Shown here in pieces: positions 43,240 to 55,820 of a DNA stretch of 64,000 bases (the first letter of the stretch is position 1; the number at the start of each line of letters is the position of its first letter). Both the position numbers and the translations under genes were made by a program. The notes beneath the pieces are model-generated. The model searched no databases. It had not been told where the DNA came from and was given only the letters and a program-made list of their open reading frames with translations. Origin of the DNA: Leifsonia sp. C5G2 (GTDB lineage Bacteria > Actinomycetota > Actinomycetes > Actinomycetales > Microbacteriaceae). The stretch covers positions 62,001-126,000 of the forward strand of contig NZ_JABFMV010000012.1 of NCBI RefSeq assembly GCF_013359685.1, given 5' to 3'.

Positions 43240-44229
43240 ATGGGGATTCTGGGCACCGGAATCGAAGAAGGGCTGCTGCTCAAGCCCGTGAAGTACCAGT
43301 GGGCGATGGACCTGTACGACCAGGCCGTGGCCAACACGTGGTTCCCGAACGAGATCCAGCTCGGCGAGGACATCGCCGACTTCAAGAAGATGACGGACGA
43401 GGAGCGCCACGCCGTCACCTTCCTGATGAGCTACTTCAACCCGAACGAGCTGCTGGTCAACAAGGCGCTGGCCTTCGGCGTCTACCCCTACATCAACGCG
43501 GCCGAGGCGCACCTCTACCTCGCGAAGCAGATGTGGGAGGAGGCGAACCACTGCATGTCGTTCGAGTACGTCCTCGAGACGTTCCCGATCGACCGCGAGC
43601 AGGCCTACAACTCCCACGTCGACGTGCCGTCGATGGCGAAGAAGGAGGAGTTCGAGGTCCGCTTCATCAAGCGGATGACCGAGCAGGCGCTCGACATCAC
43701 GACCACCGAGGGCAAGCAGGACTTCATCCGCAACCTGGTGGCGTACAACGTCATCCTCGAGGGGATCTGGTTCTACTCGGGCTTCATGGTCGCGCTGTCC
43801 TTCCGTCAGCGGAACCTGCTGCGCAACTTCGGCTCGCTGATCGACTGGGTGGTGCGCGACGAGTCGCTGCACCTGAAGTTCGGCATCAACCTCATCCTGA
43901 CGGTGCTCGAGGAGAACCCCGACCTGCAGACGCCGGAGTTCGCCGACGAGATCCGCCAGATGATCCTGGACGCCGTCGAGATGGAGGAGCAGTACAACCG
44001 CGACCTGCTCCCCGGCGGCATCCTGGGCCTCAACGCCAACTACATCAACCAGTACGTGAAGTACCTGGCCGACCGCCGTCTGGAGGAGCTGGGCTTCGAG
44101 GCCGAGTACAAGGTCGCGAACCCGGCCAAGTGGATGGCGACGGCCAACGACACGCTGGAGCTGGTGAACTTCTTCGAGTCCACCAACACCTCCTACGAGT
44201 CGAACGCCAAGGCGTCCACCGGACGCTGA
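43240..44229 (+). CDS. nrdB: Ribonucleotide reductase small subunit, Phe-type (class Ic-like)
   Basis: A 329-residue ferritin-like R2 protein. The metal ligands are Glu70, Glu101, His104, Glu174, Glu208 and His211. The residue four after His104, where E. coli has the radical Tyr, is Phe108. The first ligand is Glu rather than Asp. All seven positions are offset by exactly 19 from those of Chlamydia trachomatis R2 (Glu89, Glu120, His123, Phe127, Glu193, Glu227, His230), the type that uses an Mn/Fe centre in place of a tyrosyl radical. GAGGAG lies nine bases before the ATG. It is in one operon with nrdA and the rhodanese gene. Confidence 0.94.
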   Translation: MGILGTGIEEGLLLKPVKYQWAMDLYDQAVANTWFPNEIQLGEDIADFKKMTDEERHAVTFLMSYFNPNELLVNKALAFGVYPYINAAEAHLYLAKQMWEEANHCMSFEYVLETFPIDREQAYNSHVDVPSMAKKEEFEVRFIKRMTEQALDITTTEGKQDFIRNLVAYNVILEGIWFYSGFMVALSFRQRNLLRNFGSLIDWVVRDESLHLKFGINLILTVLEENPDLQTPEFADEIRQMILDAVEMEEQYNRDLLPGGILGLNANYINQYVKYLADRRLEELGFEAEYKVANPAKWMATANDTLELVNFFESTNTSYESNAKASTGR

Positions 44230-44230
44230 G

Positions 44231-45118
44231 ATGAGCACGGAGACCTCTCCGCTGATCACCGCCGCCGCGCTGGATGTCGCTCTCGGGGCCGAGTCCCTGT
44301 GGAGCGGCGCCGGCCGGCGGCGTTCGGCGTGGCGCGTGCTCGACGTCCGCTGGAAGCTGGGCGGCCCGCCCGGCCGTGAGGAGTTCGAGCGCGGCCACAT
44401 CCCGGGCGCCGTCTACGTCGATCTCGACACCGAGCTCGCCGGCCACGGCGAGCCGACCGACGGGCGTCATCCGCTCCCGGCCGAGGCGGACTTCCAGGAG
44501 GCGGCACGCCGCTGGGGACTCGACGACGGCGACGCCGTGGTCGTCTACGACGACGCGTCCGGCACCTCGGCGGCCCGGGCCTGGTGGCTTCTGCGCCACG
44601 CGGGTGTGCGCGACGTCCGCGTGCTCGACGGCGGCATCGCGGCGTGGCGCGACGCCCGGATGCCTCTGGCCACCGGCCCGGCACCCGCCCCCATCCCCGG
44701 CGGCCTGCACGTACGATTCGGCGAGCTGCCGACGCTCGACGCCGACGCGGCCGCCGCCCTGGCCGACGACCCCACGGCCGTCCTGCTCGACGCGCGCGCA
44801 GGAGAGCGCTTCCGCGGCGAGGTCGAGCCGGTCGATCCGCGACCGGGCCACATCCCCGGCGCCGTGAGCGCTCCGACCACAGGCAACCTCGACGACACCG
44901 GCCGGATGCTGCCGCCCGCTGACCTGCTGGCCCGGTTCGGCGCGCTCGGCGTCCACCCCGACACGCCCGTCGGCGTCTACTGCGGATCCGGCGTGACCGC
45001 GACTCACGAGGCGCTCGCGATGGTCGCTGCCGGCCTTCCGCTGCCGTCCCTGTACGCCGGCTCGTACTCGGCCTGGTCCAACGACCCCGAGCGGGCCGTG
45101 GCGACCGGGAACCGATAG
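44231..45118 (+). CDS. Thiosulfate/3-mercaptopyruvate sulfurtransferase
   Basis: A 295-residue protein with two rhodanese domains. The N-terminal one (about 20-145) contains RWKLGGPPGREEFERGHIPGAVYVDLD and lacks the active Cys; the C-terminal one (about 165-290) carries Cys251 in VYCGSGVTATHE, the CGSGVT loop typical of mercaptopyruvate/thiosulfate sulfurtransferases. It moves sulfane sulfur to an acceptor such as cyanide or a thiol. It starts one base after the nrdB stop, so the three genes are probably co-transcribed; the link to the reductase is unclear. Confidence 0.9.
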   Translation: MSTETSPLITAAALDVALGAESLWSGAGRRRSAWRVLDVRWKLGGPPGREEFERGHIPGAVYVDLDTELAGHGEPTDGRHPLPAEADFQEAARRWGLDDGDAVVVYDDASGTSAARAWWLLRHAGVRDVRVLDGGIAAWRDARMPLATGPAPAPIPGGLHVRFGELPTLDADAAAALADDPTAVLLDARAGERFRGEVEPVDPRPGHIPGAVSAPTTGNLDDTGRMLPPADLLARFGALGVHPDTPVGVYCGSGVTATHEALAMVAAGLPLPSLYAGSYSAWSNDPERAVATGNR

Positions 45119-45353
45119 CCAAACGAGACCCGGGCGCCCCGGCCCCCGGCGGCCTCCCGTTCCGCCGCCAGAACGGCGTCAAACGGCGGATTTCGCCGCC
45201 CAGACGGCCGAAACCTGTCGGAAACCTCCGCGAAAAACGCTGTTCCCTGCGCGAATTAGTGTTGAGGCGCGGCCACGCCGCTGCGGTATCCTCCCCTTAC
45301 CCTTGCTATACGCAGACACCATTCCTGCACCAGGAAGAAGGACAACGACAATC
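45119..45353 (+). promoter_or_regulatory. Intergenic region and promoter of the amino-acid ABC operon
   Basis: A GC-rich first half holds a small CGGCG-N5-CGCCG stem (45184-45198), perhaps a weak terminator. TTGAGG (45262-45267) and TATCCT (45287-45292), 19 bp apart, are candidate promoter elements, giving a leader of about 55 bases with GAAGAAGGA before the ATG. Confidence 0.4.
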
Positions 45354-46253
45354 ATGCGCATCCGAACCGTGGCCCCCGTCGCCGCAGTCGCCGCCGTCGC
45401 AGCGCTCGCGCTCGCCGGTTGTGTCGACAACTCCACCCCCTCCTCCAGCTCAACGTCGAGCGCCGCGGCGGACGTGAAGAAGGACGACGCCCTCGCCAAC
45501 CAGCTCCCGCAGAGGATCAAGGACTCCGGCAAGATCGTCGTCGGCATGGACAACACGTACCCGCCGAACGAGTTCAAGGACGACAACCAGCAGCCGGTCG
45601 GCTGGGAGGTCGACCTCGCCAACGCCATCGCCGCCAAGCTGGGCGTGAAGACGAGCTTCGCCATCGCGAAGTTCGACAACATCATCCCGAGCATCACCGG
45701 CGGCAAGGACGACTACGGCATGTCGTCGTTCACCGACACCACCGAGCGCGAGCAGCAGGTCGACTTCGTCAACTACTACTCGGCCGGCATCCTGTGGGCC
45801 GCCCAGAAGGGCAAGAACATCGACCCGGACAACGCCTGCGGTCTGAAGGTCGCCGTCCAGTCGACCACCTACGAGGACACCGACGAGGTCCCCGCCAAGT
45901 CGAAGAAGTGCACGGACGCCGGCAAGCCGGCCATCCAGGCGCTCCGCTACGACACGCAGGACGACGCGACCAACGCCGTCGTCCTCGGCAAGGCCGACGC
46001 CCTCAGCGCCGACTCGCCCGTCACCCTGTACGCGATCTCGAAGGCCAACGGCAAGCTCGAGGCGGCCGGCAAAACCTTCGACGAGGCGCCGTACGGCCTC
46101 CCGGTCAAGAAGGGTTCGGAGCTCGGCCCGCTGCTGCAGAAGACGGTGCAGGCGCTGATCGACGACGGCACCTACAAGAAGATCCTCGACAAGTGGGGCG
46201 TCGCCGACGGCGCGGTCGACAAGGCCGAGATCAACGCGGCCTCGAAGGGCTGA
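45354..46253 (+). CDS. Polar amino-acid ABC transporter, substrate-binding lipoprotein
   Basis: A 299-residue protein of the SBP_bac_3 family. The lipobox LAGC near residue 23 follows a signal segment; a Ser-rich linker leads to the binding domain, with [39 protein letters not shown] at its start and [18 protein letters not shown] later. It captures an amino acid outside the cell and delivers it to the following permease. Which amino acid cannot be told from the sequence. First gene of a three-gene operon. Confidence 0.92.
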   Translation: MRIRTVAPVAAVAAVAALALAGCVDNSTPSSSSTSSAAADVKKDDALANQLPQRIKDSGKIVVGMDNTYPPNEFKDDNQQPVGWEVDLANAIAAKLGVKTSFAIAKFDNIIPSITGGKDDYGMSSFTDTTEREQQVDFVNYYSAGILWAAQKGKNIDPDNACGLKVAVQSTTYEDTDEVPAKSKKCTDAGKPAIQALRYDTQDDATNAVVLGKADALSADSPVTLYAISKANGKLEAAGKTFDEAPYGLPVKKGSELGPLLQKTVQALIDDGTYKKILDKWGVADGAVDKAEINAASKG

Positions 46254-46258
46254 CCTTC

Positions 46259-47238
46259 ATGTCCCAGAGCAACACCGCCCGGCCGGCGACGGGATCCGTC
46301 CCGTCGCCGGCGGGCTCCCGCTCCGAGCCGATCAAGGCGATCAAGCTCAAGCACCCGTGGCGGATCGTCTTCGCCGCCATCCTGATCCTGCTGCTGGTGT
46401 GGTTCATCGTCGACGCCGCCCAGCGCCCCGCGTACGGCTGGCAGTACGTCGGCAAGTACGTCTTCGACAAGCGCATCAGCGCCGCTGCGCTCGTGACCCT
46501 CGAACTCACCGTCTTCTCGATGATCATCGGTGTCGTCCTCGGCCTCATCCTCGCGGTGATGCGCCAGTCGCCGAACCCGGTCGTGAAGTCGGTGGCGTGG
46601 GTGTACCTGTGGATCTTCCGCGGGACGCCGGTCTACGTCCAGCTGGTCTTCTGGGGCCTGTTCTCGCTGATCTACCCCCAGATCTTCCTCGGCGTGCCGT
46701 GGACGAACATCGGGGTGGACCTGAACCTCGGGTTCATGCAGAACGCGTTCATCATCGCGATCGTCGGCCTCGCGCTCAACGAGGCGGCGTACATGGCGGA
46801 AATCGTGCGCGCCGGTCTGCTCTCGGTCGACAAGGGCCAGGAGGAGGCGGCCACCGCGCTCGGCATGTCGTGGGGCCAGACGATGCGCCGCATCGTCATC
46901 CCGCAGGCGATGCGCGTGATCATCCCGCCGACGGGCAACGAGGTCATCTCGATGCTGAAGACCACGTCGCTGGTGGCGGCGATCCCGCTCACCACCGACC
47001 TGTACGGTGTCGCGCGCGACATCTCGGCGGTCACGTACACGCCGATCCCGCTGCTCATCGTGGCGTCGCTCTGGTACCTGCTGTTCACGTCCATCCTGAT
47101 GGTCGGGCAGTACTTCCTGGAGAAGCGCTTCTCGCGGGGTGTGAACGCACGGCGGCCCGACCGCACCGAACCCGCCCTCGCGACCGGCGCGCTGCCCGCC
47201 GCGGGAGCACCCGACGGAAACGACCTCGGAGGCAAGGG

Positions 47239-47242
<4 letters not shown>
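46259..47242 (+). CDS. Polar amino-acid ABC transporter, permease
   Basis: A 327-residue protein of the HisM/GlnP type. The cytoplasmic N-terminus is followed by about six membrane helices; [36 protein letters not shown] is the EAA loop that docks on the ATPase, and [14 protein letters not shown] is the conserved block before it. GAAGGG lies nine bases before the ATG at 46259. As a single permease it probably forms a homodimer. Its stop overlaps the ATPase start. Confidence 0.92.
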
Positions 47243-48015
<773 letters not shown>

Positions 48016-48043
48016 CCGCAGCAGGCTCTGCCAGGATGAGGGG

Positions 48044-48790
48044 ATGACCGAACAGCGTCGTCCCCTCGTCCTGGTGACCGGCGTCGGCCGGCCGAACGCC
48101 ATCGGGACGGGCATCGTCCGCCGGCTCGGAACAGGCGGGTTCGATGTCGCGTTCGCCGACCTGCAGCCCGACCCCGGCTTCCACGAGGCCCTGGCCGCGG
48201 AGGTTGAAGCGGCGGGGGGACGCGCGCTGGGTCTCACCGCGGACCTCTCGGATCCGGCCGGGCCCGCGGACCTCGTCGGCCGCGTCGCCGAGCGGCTCGG
48301 CCCCATCCAGGCCCTTGTGGCCAGCCACGCCTACTCGGTCGACAGCGGGCTGCTCGACACCAGCGTCGAAGCGTTCGACCGCCACTTCGCCGTGAACACG
48401 CGCGGGACGTGGTTGCTGATCCGAGCGTTCGCCGAGCAGTTCCCCGCCGGGGCCGCCGGCCTGGGGCGGATCGTGGCGCTGACCAGCGACCACACCGCCC
48501 ACAACCTGCCCTACGGCGCGAGCAAGGGCGCCCTCGACCGCATCGTCATCGCGGCGGCCGTCGAGCTCGCGCACCTCGGGATCACGGCGAACCTGATCAA
48601 CCCCGGCCCGATCGACACCGGCTGGATGACGCCCGACCTGGCCGAGGCCCTGGCCGCCGAGACCGCCCTCGGCCGCCTCGGCCGCCCGCAGGACACCGCC
48701 GACCTCGTCGCCTTCCTGCTCTCGGTCTCCGGCGGCTGGATCAACGGCCAGCTCCTCCACTCCAACGGCGGCTTCCACCTCCCCGTCTGA
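48044..48790 (+). CDS. SDR-family oxidoreductase
   Basis: A 248-residue short-chain dehydrogenase. The cofactor loop reads TGVGRPNAIG in place of the usual TGxxxGIG, close to the form found in enoyl-reductase-like and some atypical SDRs. The catalytic Ser (LTSDH) and YGASK follow, and NPGPIDTGWM is typical of the family. The substrate is unknown. It begins 28 bp after the ATPase gene but is probably separate in function; a family A repeat follows its stop. Confidence 0.85.
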   Translation: MTEQRRPLVLVTGVGRPNAIGTGIVRRLGTGGFDVAFADLQPDPGFHEALAAEVEAAGGRALGLTADLSDPAGPADLVGRVAERLGPIQALVASHAYSVDSGLLDTSVEAFDRHFAVNTRGTWLLIRAFAEQFPAGAAGLGRIVALTSDHTAHNLPYGASKGALDRIVIAAAVELAHLGITANLINPGPIDTGWMTPDLAEALAAETALGRLGRPQDTADLVAFLLSVSGGWINGQLLHSNGGFHLPV

Positions 48791-48800
48791 CCCTCCGCCA

Positions 48801-48869
48801 AGCCATCAGCTCCTGACTTTTTCGAGCGAATCGCCGCAGGAAAGTCGAATAACTCAGGAGCTGATGGCT
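48801..48869. repeat. Palindromic intergenic repeat, family A copy 3
   Basis: Arms of about 25 bases (48801-48825 and 48845-48869), complementary with two mismatches, contain CATCAGCTCCTGA and its complement around TTCGAGCGAATCGCCGC. It lies between the convergent SDR and hrpA genes. The centre matches the copy at 13727 closely. Confidence 0.8.
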
Positions 48870-48875
48870 GGGGGG

Positions 48876-51800
48876 TCAGGTGGTGAGGAGTTTGCGGAGG
48901 CGGGGGAGGGAGACGGACTCGGCGGTGCCGAGGGACTGGGCGAAGAGGGAGACGCGGAACTCCTCGAGCATCCAGCGCGCGTGCACCAGGGCGGGGGACG
49001 ATCCGGGGGCGAGCGGGATGCGGCCGCCGGCGTCGGTGTAGAGCGCGACGGCGGTCTCCACCTGGGTCTGCCACGCGCGGTCGCGGCCCGGATTCGTCGG
49101 CAGCGCCTGCATCCGCTGCGAGATCCCGGCGAGGTAGCGGGGGAGGTGCCGCAGCTGGTCGAGGCCCGTCGCCGAGACGAAGCCCGGATAGACCAGGCCG
49201 GCCAGCTGCCCCTTCGCGTCGTTGAGCGCCGGCAGGTACGTCAGCGCGGTCACCCCCGAGATCGCCTTCTCGGCGGCCCGCGCCGCCGTGAGGATGCGCG
49301 TGACCAGCGCGACCGTCTCGAACATGGAGTCCATCACGATCCCGGACACCCGGTCGCGCACCGCCTCGAACTCGGCGCGCATGAAGACCTGGCCGTCCGG
49401 CTTCATCCGGTACAGCACGGAGTCGACGACGGCGAGCAGGCAGTCGTCGAACAGCGCCTTCGTGTTCGGGTAGGGGCTGGCCGCGAGCGTCAGCTTCTCG
49501 TTCGAGGTCAGGTGCTGCTGCACGTACGCGACCGGCGACGGGACGCTGGCGAGCAGCAGTCGCCGCACCCCGCCCGGCATCGCGCGCGCCTGCTCGGCGG
49601 GCGTGCCCACCAGGCGGATGCTCACCGACGACCCGTCGTCGACGAGCGCCGGGTAGGCACGGATGACGTTCTTGGTGCCGCCCGGGCCCGTGTGCTCCGA
49701 GTCGACGAACCGGGGGAGCTCGTCGAGGTCCCAGGTGGTGAGACCGGACCGCTCGATGGCGTTCGGCGTGCGCGCCTCCGCGACCTTGGCCACCGAGTCG
49801 CGGGCGCGCGACCGCAGGCGGTCCTGCAGCGCCGCCAGGTCCTTTCCGGCCGCCAGCGGTCGCCCGCGTTCGCCGACCACCTGGAACGTGGGACGCAGGT
49901 GCGGCGGCAGCCGGTCGAGGTCGAAGTCGGTGCCGCTGACGCGCGACCCGGTCAGCCGCGAGATCGTCGCCGCCAGGGTGTCGGCGAGCGTCCCGGCAGG
50001 GCGCCGGCCCTCGTGCGCGCGCATCCCGGCAGCGTCGGACAGCTCGCCGAGCAGGCGCTGCGCCCAGTCGGCGGCGGGGACCACCTGGCGGCGGATCGCC
50101 TTCGGCAGCGACTTGATCATCGAGGTGACCAGCTCGTGGCGGAGGCCCGGCACCTGCCAGTCGAAGCCGTCCGGCAGCAGCCCGGCGAGCAGCGGCAGGG
50201 GAACCTGCACGGTCACGCCGTCGTCCTCCGCGCCCGGCTCGAACCGGTAGCGCAGGGTGAGCCGCTGGTCGCCCTGCCGCCAGACCGGCGGGAAGGCCTC
50301 CTCGTCGACCTCGGCCGCATCCTCGTCGAGCAGCGCCTCCGGCGTCATCGTCAGGAGGTCCGGCGTCTCCTGCCGCGCCTTCTTCCACCAGCCCTCGAAC
50401 GAGCGCGTCGACACGACGTCGGCCGGGATGCGCTTGTCGTAGAACTCGAAGACGGCCTCGTCGTCGTTCAGAATGTCGCGCCGCCGCGTCCGCTCCTCCA
50501 GCTCGCGCAGTTCGGCCCGGAGCTTCCGGTTGGCCCGGTCGAACGCCTGGTGCGAGTCCCACTCGCCGTCGACGAGCGCGTGCCGGATGAACAGCTCGCG
50601 CGACAACTCGGCGTCGATCCGCGCGTACTGCACCCGGCGGCGCGGGATGATCGGCACGCCGAACAGCGTGACGCGCTCGTAGGCGACGACCGCGCCCTGG
50701 TTCTTCTCCCAGTGCGGTTCGCTGTACTGCCGCTTGCACAGGTCGCCCGCGATCGGCTCGGCCCAGGCCGGGTCGATGGCGGCGTTCATGCGTGCGAACA
50801 GGCGTGAGGTCTCCACCAGTTCGGCGCTCATCACGGCGTTCGGCTGCTTCTTCGCCAGGGTCGAGCCGGGGAAGATCACGAACCGGGTCTGGCGCGCGCC
50901 GAGGTACTCCGACTGGCGCGACCGCGGGCCGCCCTTCGCGCCGGCGCCGCCGCGCGGGTTCGACCCGGTGTCGCGTGCGTCCTTGAGCCCGATGTGCGAG
51001 AGCAGGCCGGCGAGGAGCGAGCGGTGGATGCCGTCGGGGTTCACCGACGGCTCGCCGATCGTGAGCCCCAGCGGCTTCGCGAGCTGCCGCAGCTGACGGT
51101 AGACGTCCTGCCACTCGCGCACCCGCAGGAAGTTGAGGTACTCGGCCTTGCACAGCCGGCGGAAGGCGCTCGACGAGAGTTCCCGCTGCTGCTCCTCCAG
51201 GTAGTTCCAGAGGTTCAGCAGGGTGAGGAAGTCGCTGGTCGGGTCGGCGAAGCGCGCGTGCTTCTCGTCGGCGCTGCCGCGCTTCTCGACGGGACGCTCG
51301 CGCGGATCCTGGATGGTGAGGCCCGCGACGATCGCCATGACCTCGCGCGAGGTGCCGTGGCGCTTCGACTCGACCACCATGCGGGCGAACCGCGGGTCGA
51401 TCGGCAGCTGCGCCAGCTGGCGGCCCACGTTCGTCAGCTTCGTCTCCGCTTTTCCGGAGGTGATCGCGCCGAGCTCCGTCAGCAGGTCGAGGCCGTCCTT
51501 GATGCCGCGCGAGTCCGGCGGGGTGAGGAACGGGAACGCCGCGATGTCGCCCAGTCCGAGCGAGATCATCTGCAGGATGACGGCCGCGAGGTTGGTGCGC
51601 AGGATCTCCGGCTCGGTGAACTCCGGACGCTTGGCGAAGTCCTCCTCCGAGTAGAGGCGGATCGCGATGCCGTCGCTGGTCCGGCCGGAACGGCCGGACC
51701 GCTGGTTGGCGCTGGCCTGCGAGATGGCCTCGATCGGCAGCCGCTGCACCTTGGCGCGCGTGCTGTAGCGGCTGATGCGGGCCGTTCCGGCGTCCACCAC

Positions 51801-52754
51801 GTACTTGATGCCCGGGACGGTGAGGCTGGTCTCTGCGACGTTGGTCGCCAGGACGACGCGGCGGCGGATGCCGGGGGTCGTGGAGCGCTGGAACACCCGG
51901 TGCTGCTCGGCCGCCGACAGCCGGCCGTATAGCGGGAGCACCTCGGTCCCGGGCAGGTTGCGGCCGCGGATCGCGTCGGCGGCATCCCGGATCTCGTTCT
52001 CACCGGAGAGGAACACGAGCACGTCGCCGGGTGCCTCGCGGGCGAGCTCGTCGAGGGCGTCGTTGATGCCCTGCAGGTAGTCGCGGTCGGCGGCGGGGAC
52101 GGGGTCCGGGTCGTCGTCGTCCTCCTCCAGCGCCTCGGCGACGAGCGGACGGTAGCGGAGCTCGACCGGGTAGGTGCGGCCGGAGACCTCGACGATCGGC
52201 GCCGGGGTGCCGTCGGGCGAGGCGAAGTGGGCGGCGAAGCTCTCCGGGTCGATGGTGGCGGAGGTGATGATGAGCTTGAGGTCGGGACGCTGCGGCAGCA
52301 GCTGCTTCAGGTATCCGAGCAGGAAGTCGATGTTGAGGCTGCGCTCGTGCGCCTCGTCGATGATGATCGTGTCGTACGCACGCAGCATCCGGTCGCGCCG
52401 CAGCTCGTTGAGCAGGATGCCGTCGGTCATCAGCTTGATGCGCGTCTGCTTCGAGACGCGGTCGGTGAACCGCACCTGGTAGCCGACGAGCTCTCCGACC
52501 TGCTGGTCGAGCTCCTCGGCGATGCGCTCGGCGATCGTGCGCGCCGCCAGGCGCCGCGGCTGGGTGTGCCCGATGCTCTCGCGGCCGAGCTCGAGCGCGA
52601 TCTTCGGCAGCTGCGTCGTCTTGCCAGACCCGGTCGCGCCGGCGACGATGACCACCTGGTTGTCGCGGATGGCGCGCGCGATGTCGTCCCGCTTGCGGCT
52701 GACGGGCAGCTCGGGCGGGAACGTGATGCGGGGGAGGGTGTCGGCGGAAGACAT
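48876..52754 (-). CDS. hrpA: ATP-dependent RNA helicase HrpA (DEAH)
   Basis: A 1292-residue DEAH-box helicase of normal length for HrpA. Walker A GATGSGKTTQ (about 39-48), IIIDEAHERSLNIDFLLGYL (DEAH), SATIDPESFA (motif III), SGENEIRDAA, VVLATNVAETSLTVPGI and QRSGRSGR (motif VI) are intact. The helicase-associated domain, OB fold and the long HrpA-specific C-terminal DUF3418 region follow. The family unwinds RNA and acts on stalled ribosomes and mRNA. GGAGGG precedes the ATG. Confidence 0.95.
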   Translation of the reverse strand: MSSADTLPRITFPPELPVSRKRDDIARAIRDNQVVIVAGATGSGKTTQLPKIALELGRESIGHTQPRRLAARTIAERIAEELDQQVGELVGYQVRFTDRVSKQTRIKLMTDGILLNELRRDRMLRAYDTIIIDEAHERSLNIDFLLGYLKQLLPQRPDLKLIITSATIDPESFAAHFASPDGTPAPIVEVSGRTYPVELRYRPLVAEALEEDDDDPDPVPAADRDYLQGINDALDELAREAPGDVLVFLSGENEIRDAADAIRGRNLPGTEVLPLYGRLSAAEQHRVFQRSTTPGIRRRVVLATNVAETSLTVPGIKYVVDAGTARISRYSTRAKVQRLPIEAISQASANQRSGRSGRTSDGIAIRLYSEEDFAKRPEFTEPEILRTNLAAVILQMISLGLGDIAAFPFLTPPDSRGIKDGLDLLTELGAITSGKAETKLTNVGRQLAQLPIDPRFARMVVESKRHGTSREVMAIVAGLTIQDPRERPVEKRGSADEKHARFADPTSDFLTLLNLWNYLEEQQRELSSSAFRRLCKAEYLNFLRVREWQDVYRQLRQLAKPLGLTIGEPSVNPDGIHRSLLAGLLSHIGLKDARDTGSNPRGGAGAKGGPRSRQSEYLGARQTRFVIFPGSTLAKKQPNAVMSAELVETSRLFARMNAAIDPAWAEPIAGDLCKRQYSEPHWEKNQGAVVAYERVTLFGVPIIPRRRVQYARIDAELSRELFIRHALVDGEWDSHQAFDRANRKLRAELRELEERTRRRDILNDDEAVFEFYDKRIPADVVSTRSFEGWWKKARQETPDLLTMTPEALLDEDAAEVDEEAFPPVWRQGDQRLTLRYRFEPGAEDDGVTVQVPLPLLAGLLPDGFDWQVPGLRHELVTSMIKSLPKAIRRQVVPAADWAQRLLGELSDAAGMRAHEGRRPAGTLADTLAATISRLTGSRVSGTDFDLDRLPPHLRPTFQVVGERGRPLAAGKDLAALQDRLRSRARDSVAKVAEARTPNAIERSGLTTWDLDELPRFVDSEHTGPGGTKNVIRAYPALVDDGSSVSIRLVGTPAEQARAMPGGVRRLLLASVPSPVAYVQQHLTSNEKLTLAASPYPNTKALFDDCLLAVVDSVLYRMKPDGQVFMRAEFEAVRDRVSGIVMDSMFETVALVTRILTAARAAEKAISGVTALTYLPALNDAKGQLAGLVYPGFVSATGLDQLRHLPRYLAGISQRMQALPTNPGRDRAWQTQVETAVALYTDAGGRIPLAPGSSPALVHARWMLEEFRVSLFAQSLGTAESVSLPRLRKLLTT

Positions 52755-52872
52755 CAGCCCTCCAGTCTACCCGCGGCGCGCCCCGCACGAGGGCGTTGCC
52801 CCGACGCCCGAGAGGACGTAGGTTCGCCTCAACCCGGATCGGTTCCGGCGTCGATGAGGACGAGGAGAACCC

Positions 52873-55297
<2,425 letters not shown>

Positions 55298-55320
55298 TCC
55301 CCGGTCTCCTCTGATCCATG

Positions 55321-55357
55321 GCCGGGAGGTGCGGCGCGCACTGCCGCACCTCCCGGC
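55321..55357 (+). terminator. Strong terminator-like hairpin
   Basis: GCCGGGAGGTGCGGC and its exact complement make a perfect 15-bp stem with a 7-base loop, 23 bp after the reductase stop. The -10 hexamer TAGGCT (55358-55363) of the next gene begins at the next base. Confidence 0.75.
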
Positions 55358-55369
55358 TAGGCTCATCGC

Positions 55370-55780
55370 GTGCGCATCACGACGATCACCGGCAAGATCA
55401 TCTACATCGTGGGTGTCTTCGCGCTCATCCTCGTGCTCAACGTCTTCCTGTTCGCGCGCTTCCTGAACCCGACGTTCGACGTGCTGGTGGTCGCCGCCCT
55501 CAACGTCGCGTACGTCATCGTCGGCGTGCGCATCTTCCGCGGGGCGGGCGAGAACCGCGCCGACCCGCGGCCGTGGTGGCGGGCGACGGCCCGGCCGGCG
55601 GCGGGATTCTGGATGGGCGGGCTGCTCGCCGCGCTCGCCTTCATCTCGGGCGTGGGGGCGTTCGGCAGCGACCCCGAGAACGCGTTCCTGCCCGCGGTGG
55701 CGTGCCTCAGCTATGCGGCGCTCGCGGCGTTCTACCTGAACTCGTCCGTCCGGCTGCAGGGGATGGACAGCGCGGGCTGA
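55370..55780 (+). CDS. Hypothetical four-helix membrane protein
   Basis: A 136-residue protein with four membrane segments (about 8-28, 36-54, 78-98 and 106-122), a basic start (RITTITGK) and no known domain. The GTG at 55370 has TAGGCT six bases upstream and no ribosome site, so the message is probably leaderless. It is followed by the YyaL-like gene after 40 bp. The function is unknown. Confidence 0.72.
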   Translation: MRITTITGKIIYIVGVFALILVLNVFLFARFLNPTFDVLVVAALNVAYVIVGVRIFRGAGENRADPRPWWRATARPAAGFWMGGLLAALAFISGVGAFGSDPENAFLPAVACLSYAALAAFYLNSSVRLQGMDSAG

Positions 55781-55820
55781 CGGGGCTTCCGCTTCCGCGC
55801 CGGGGTCGTAGGGTGAGCGC

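Noticed and set aside
40509-43418. Long minus-strand frame antisense to nrdA
   Set aside because: nrdA active-site motifs are certain on the plus strand, and the antisense product is a low-complexity Val/Asp/Arg/His-rich sequence.
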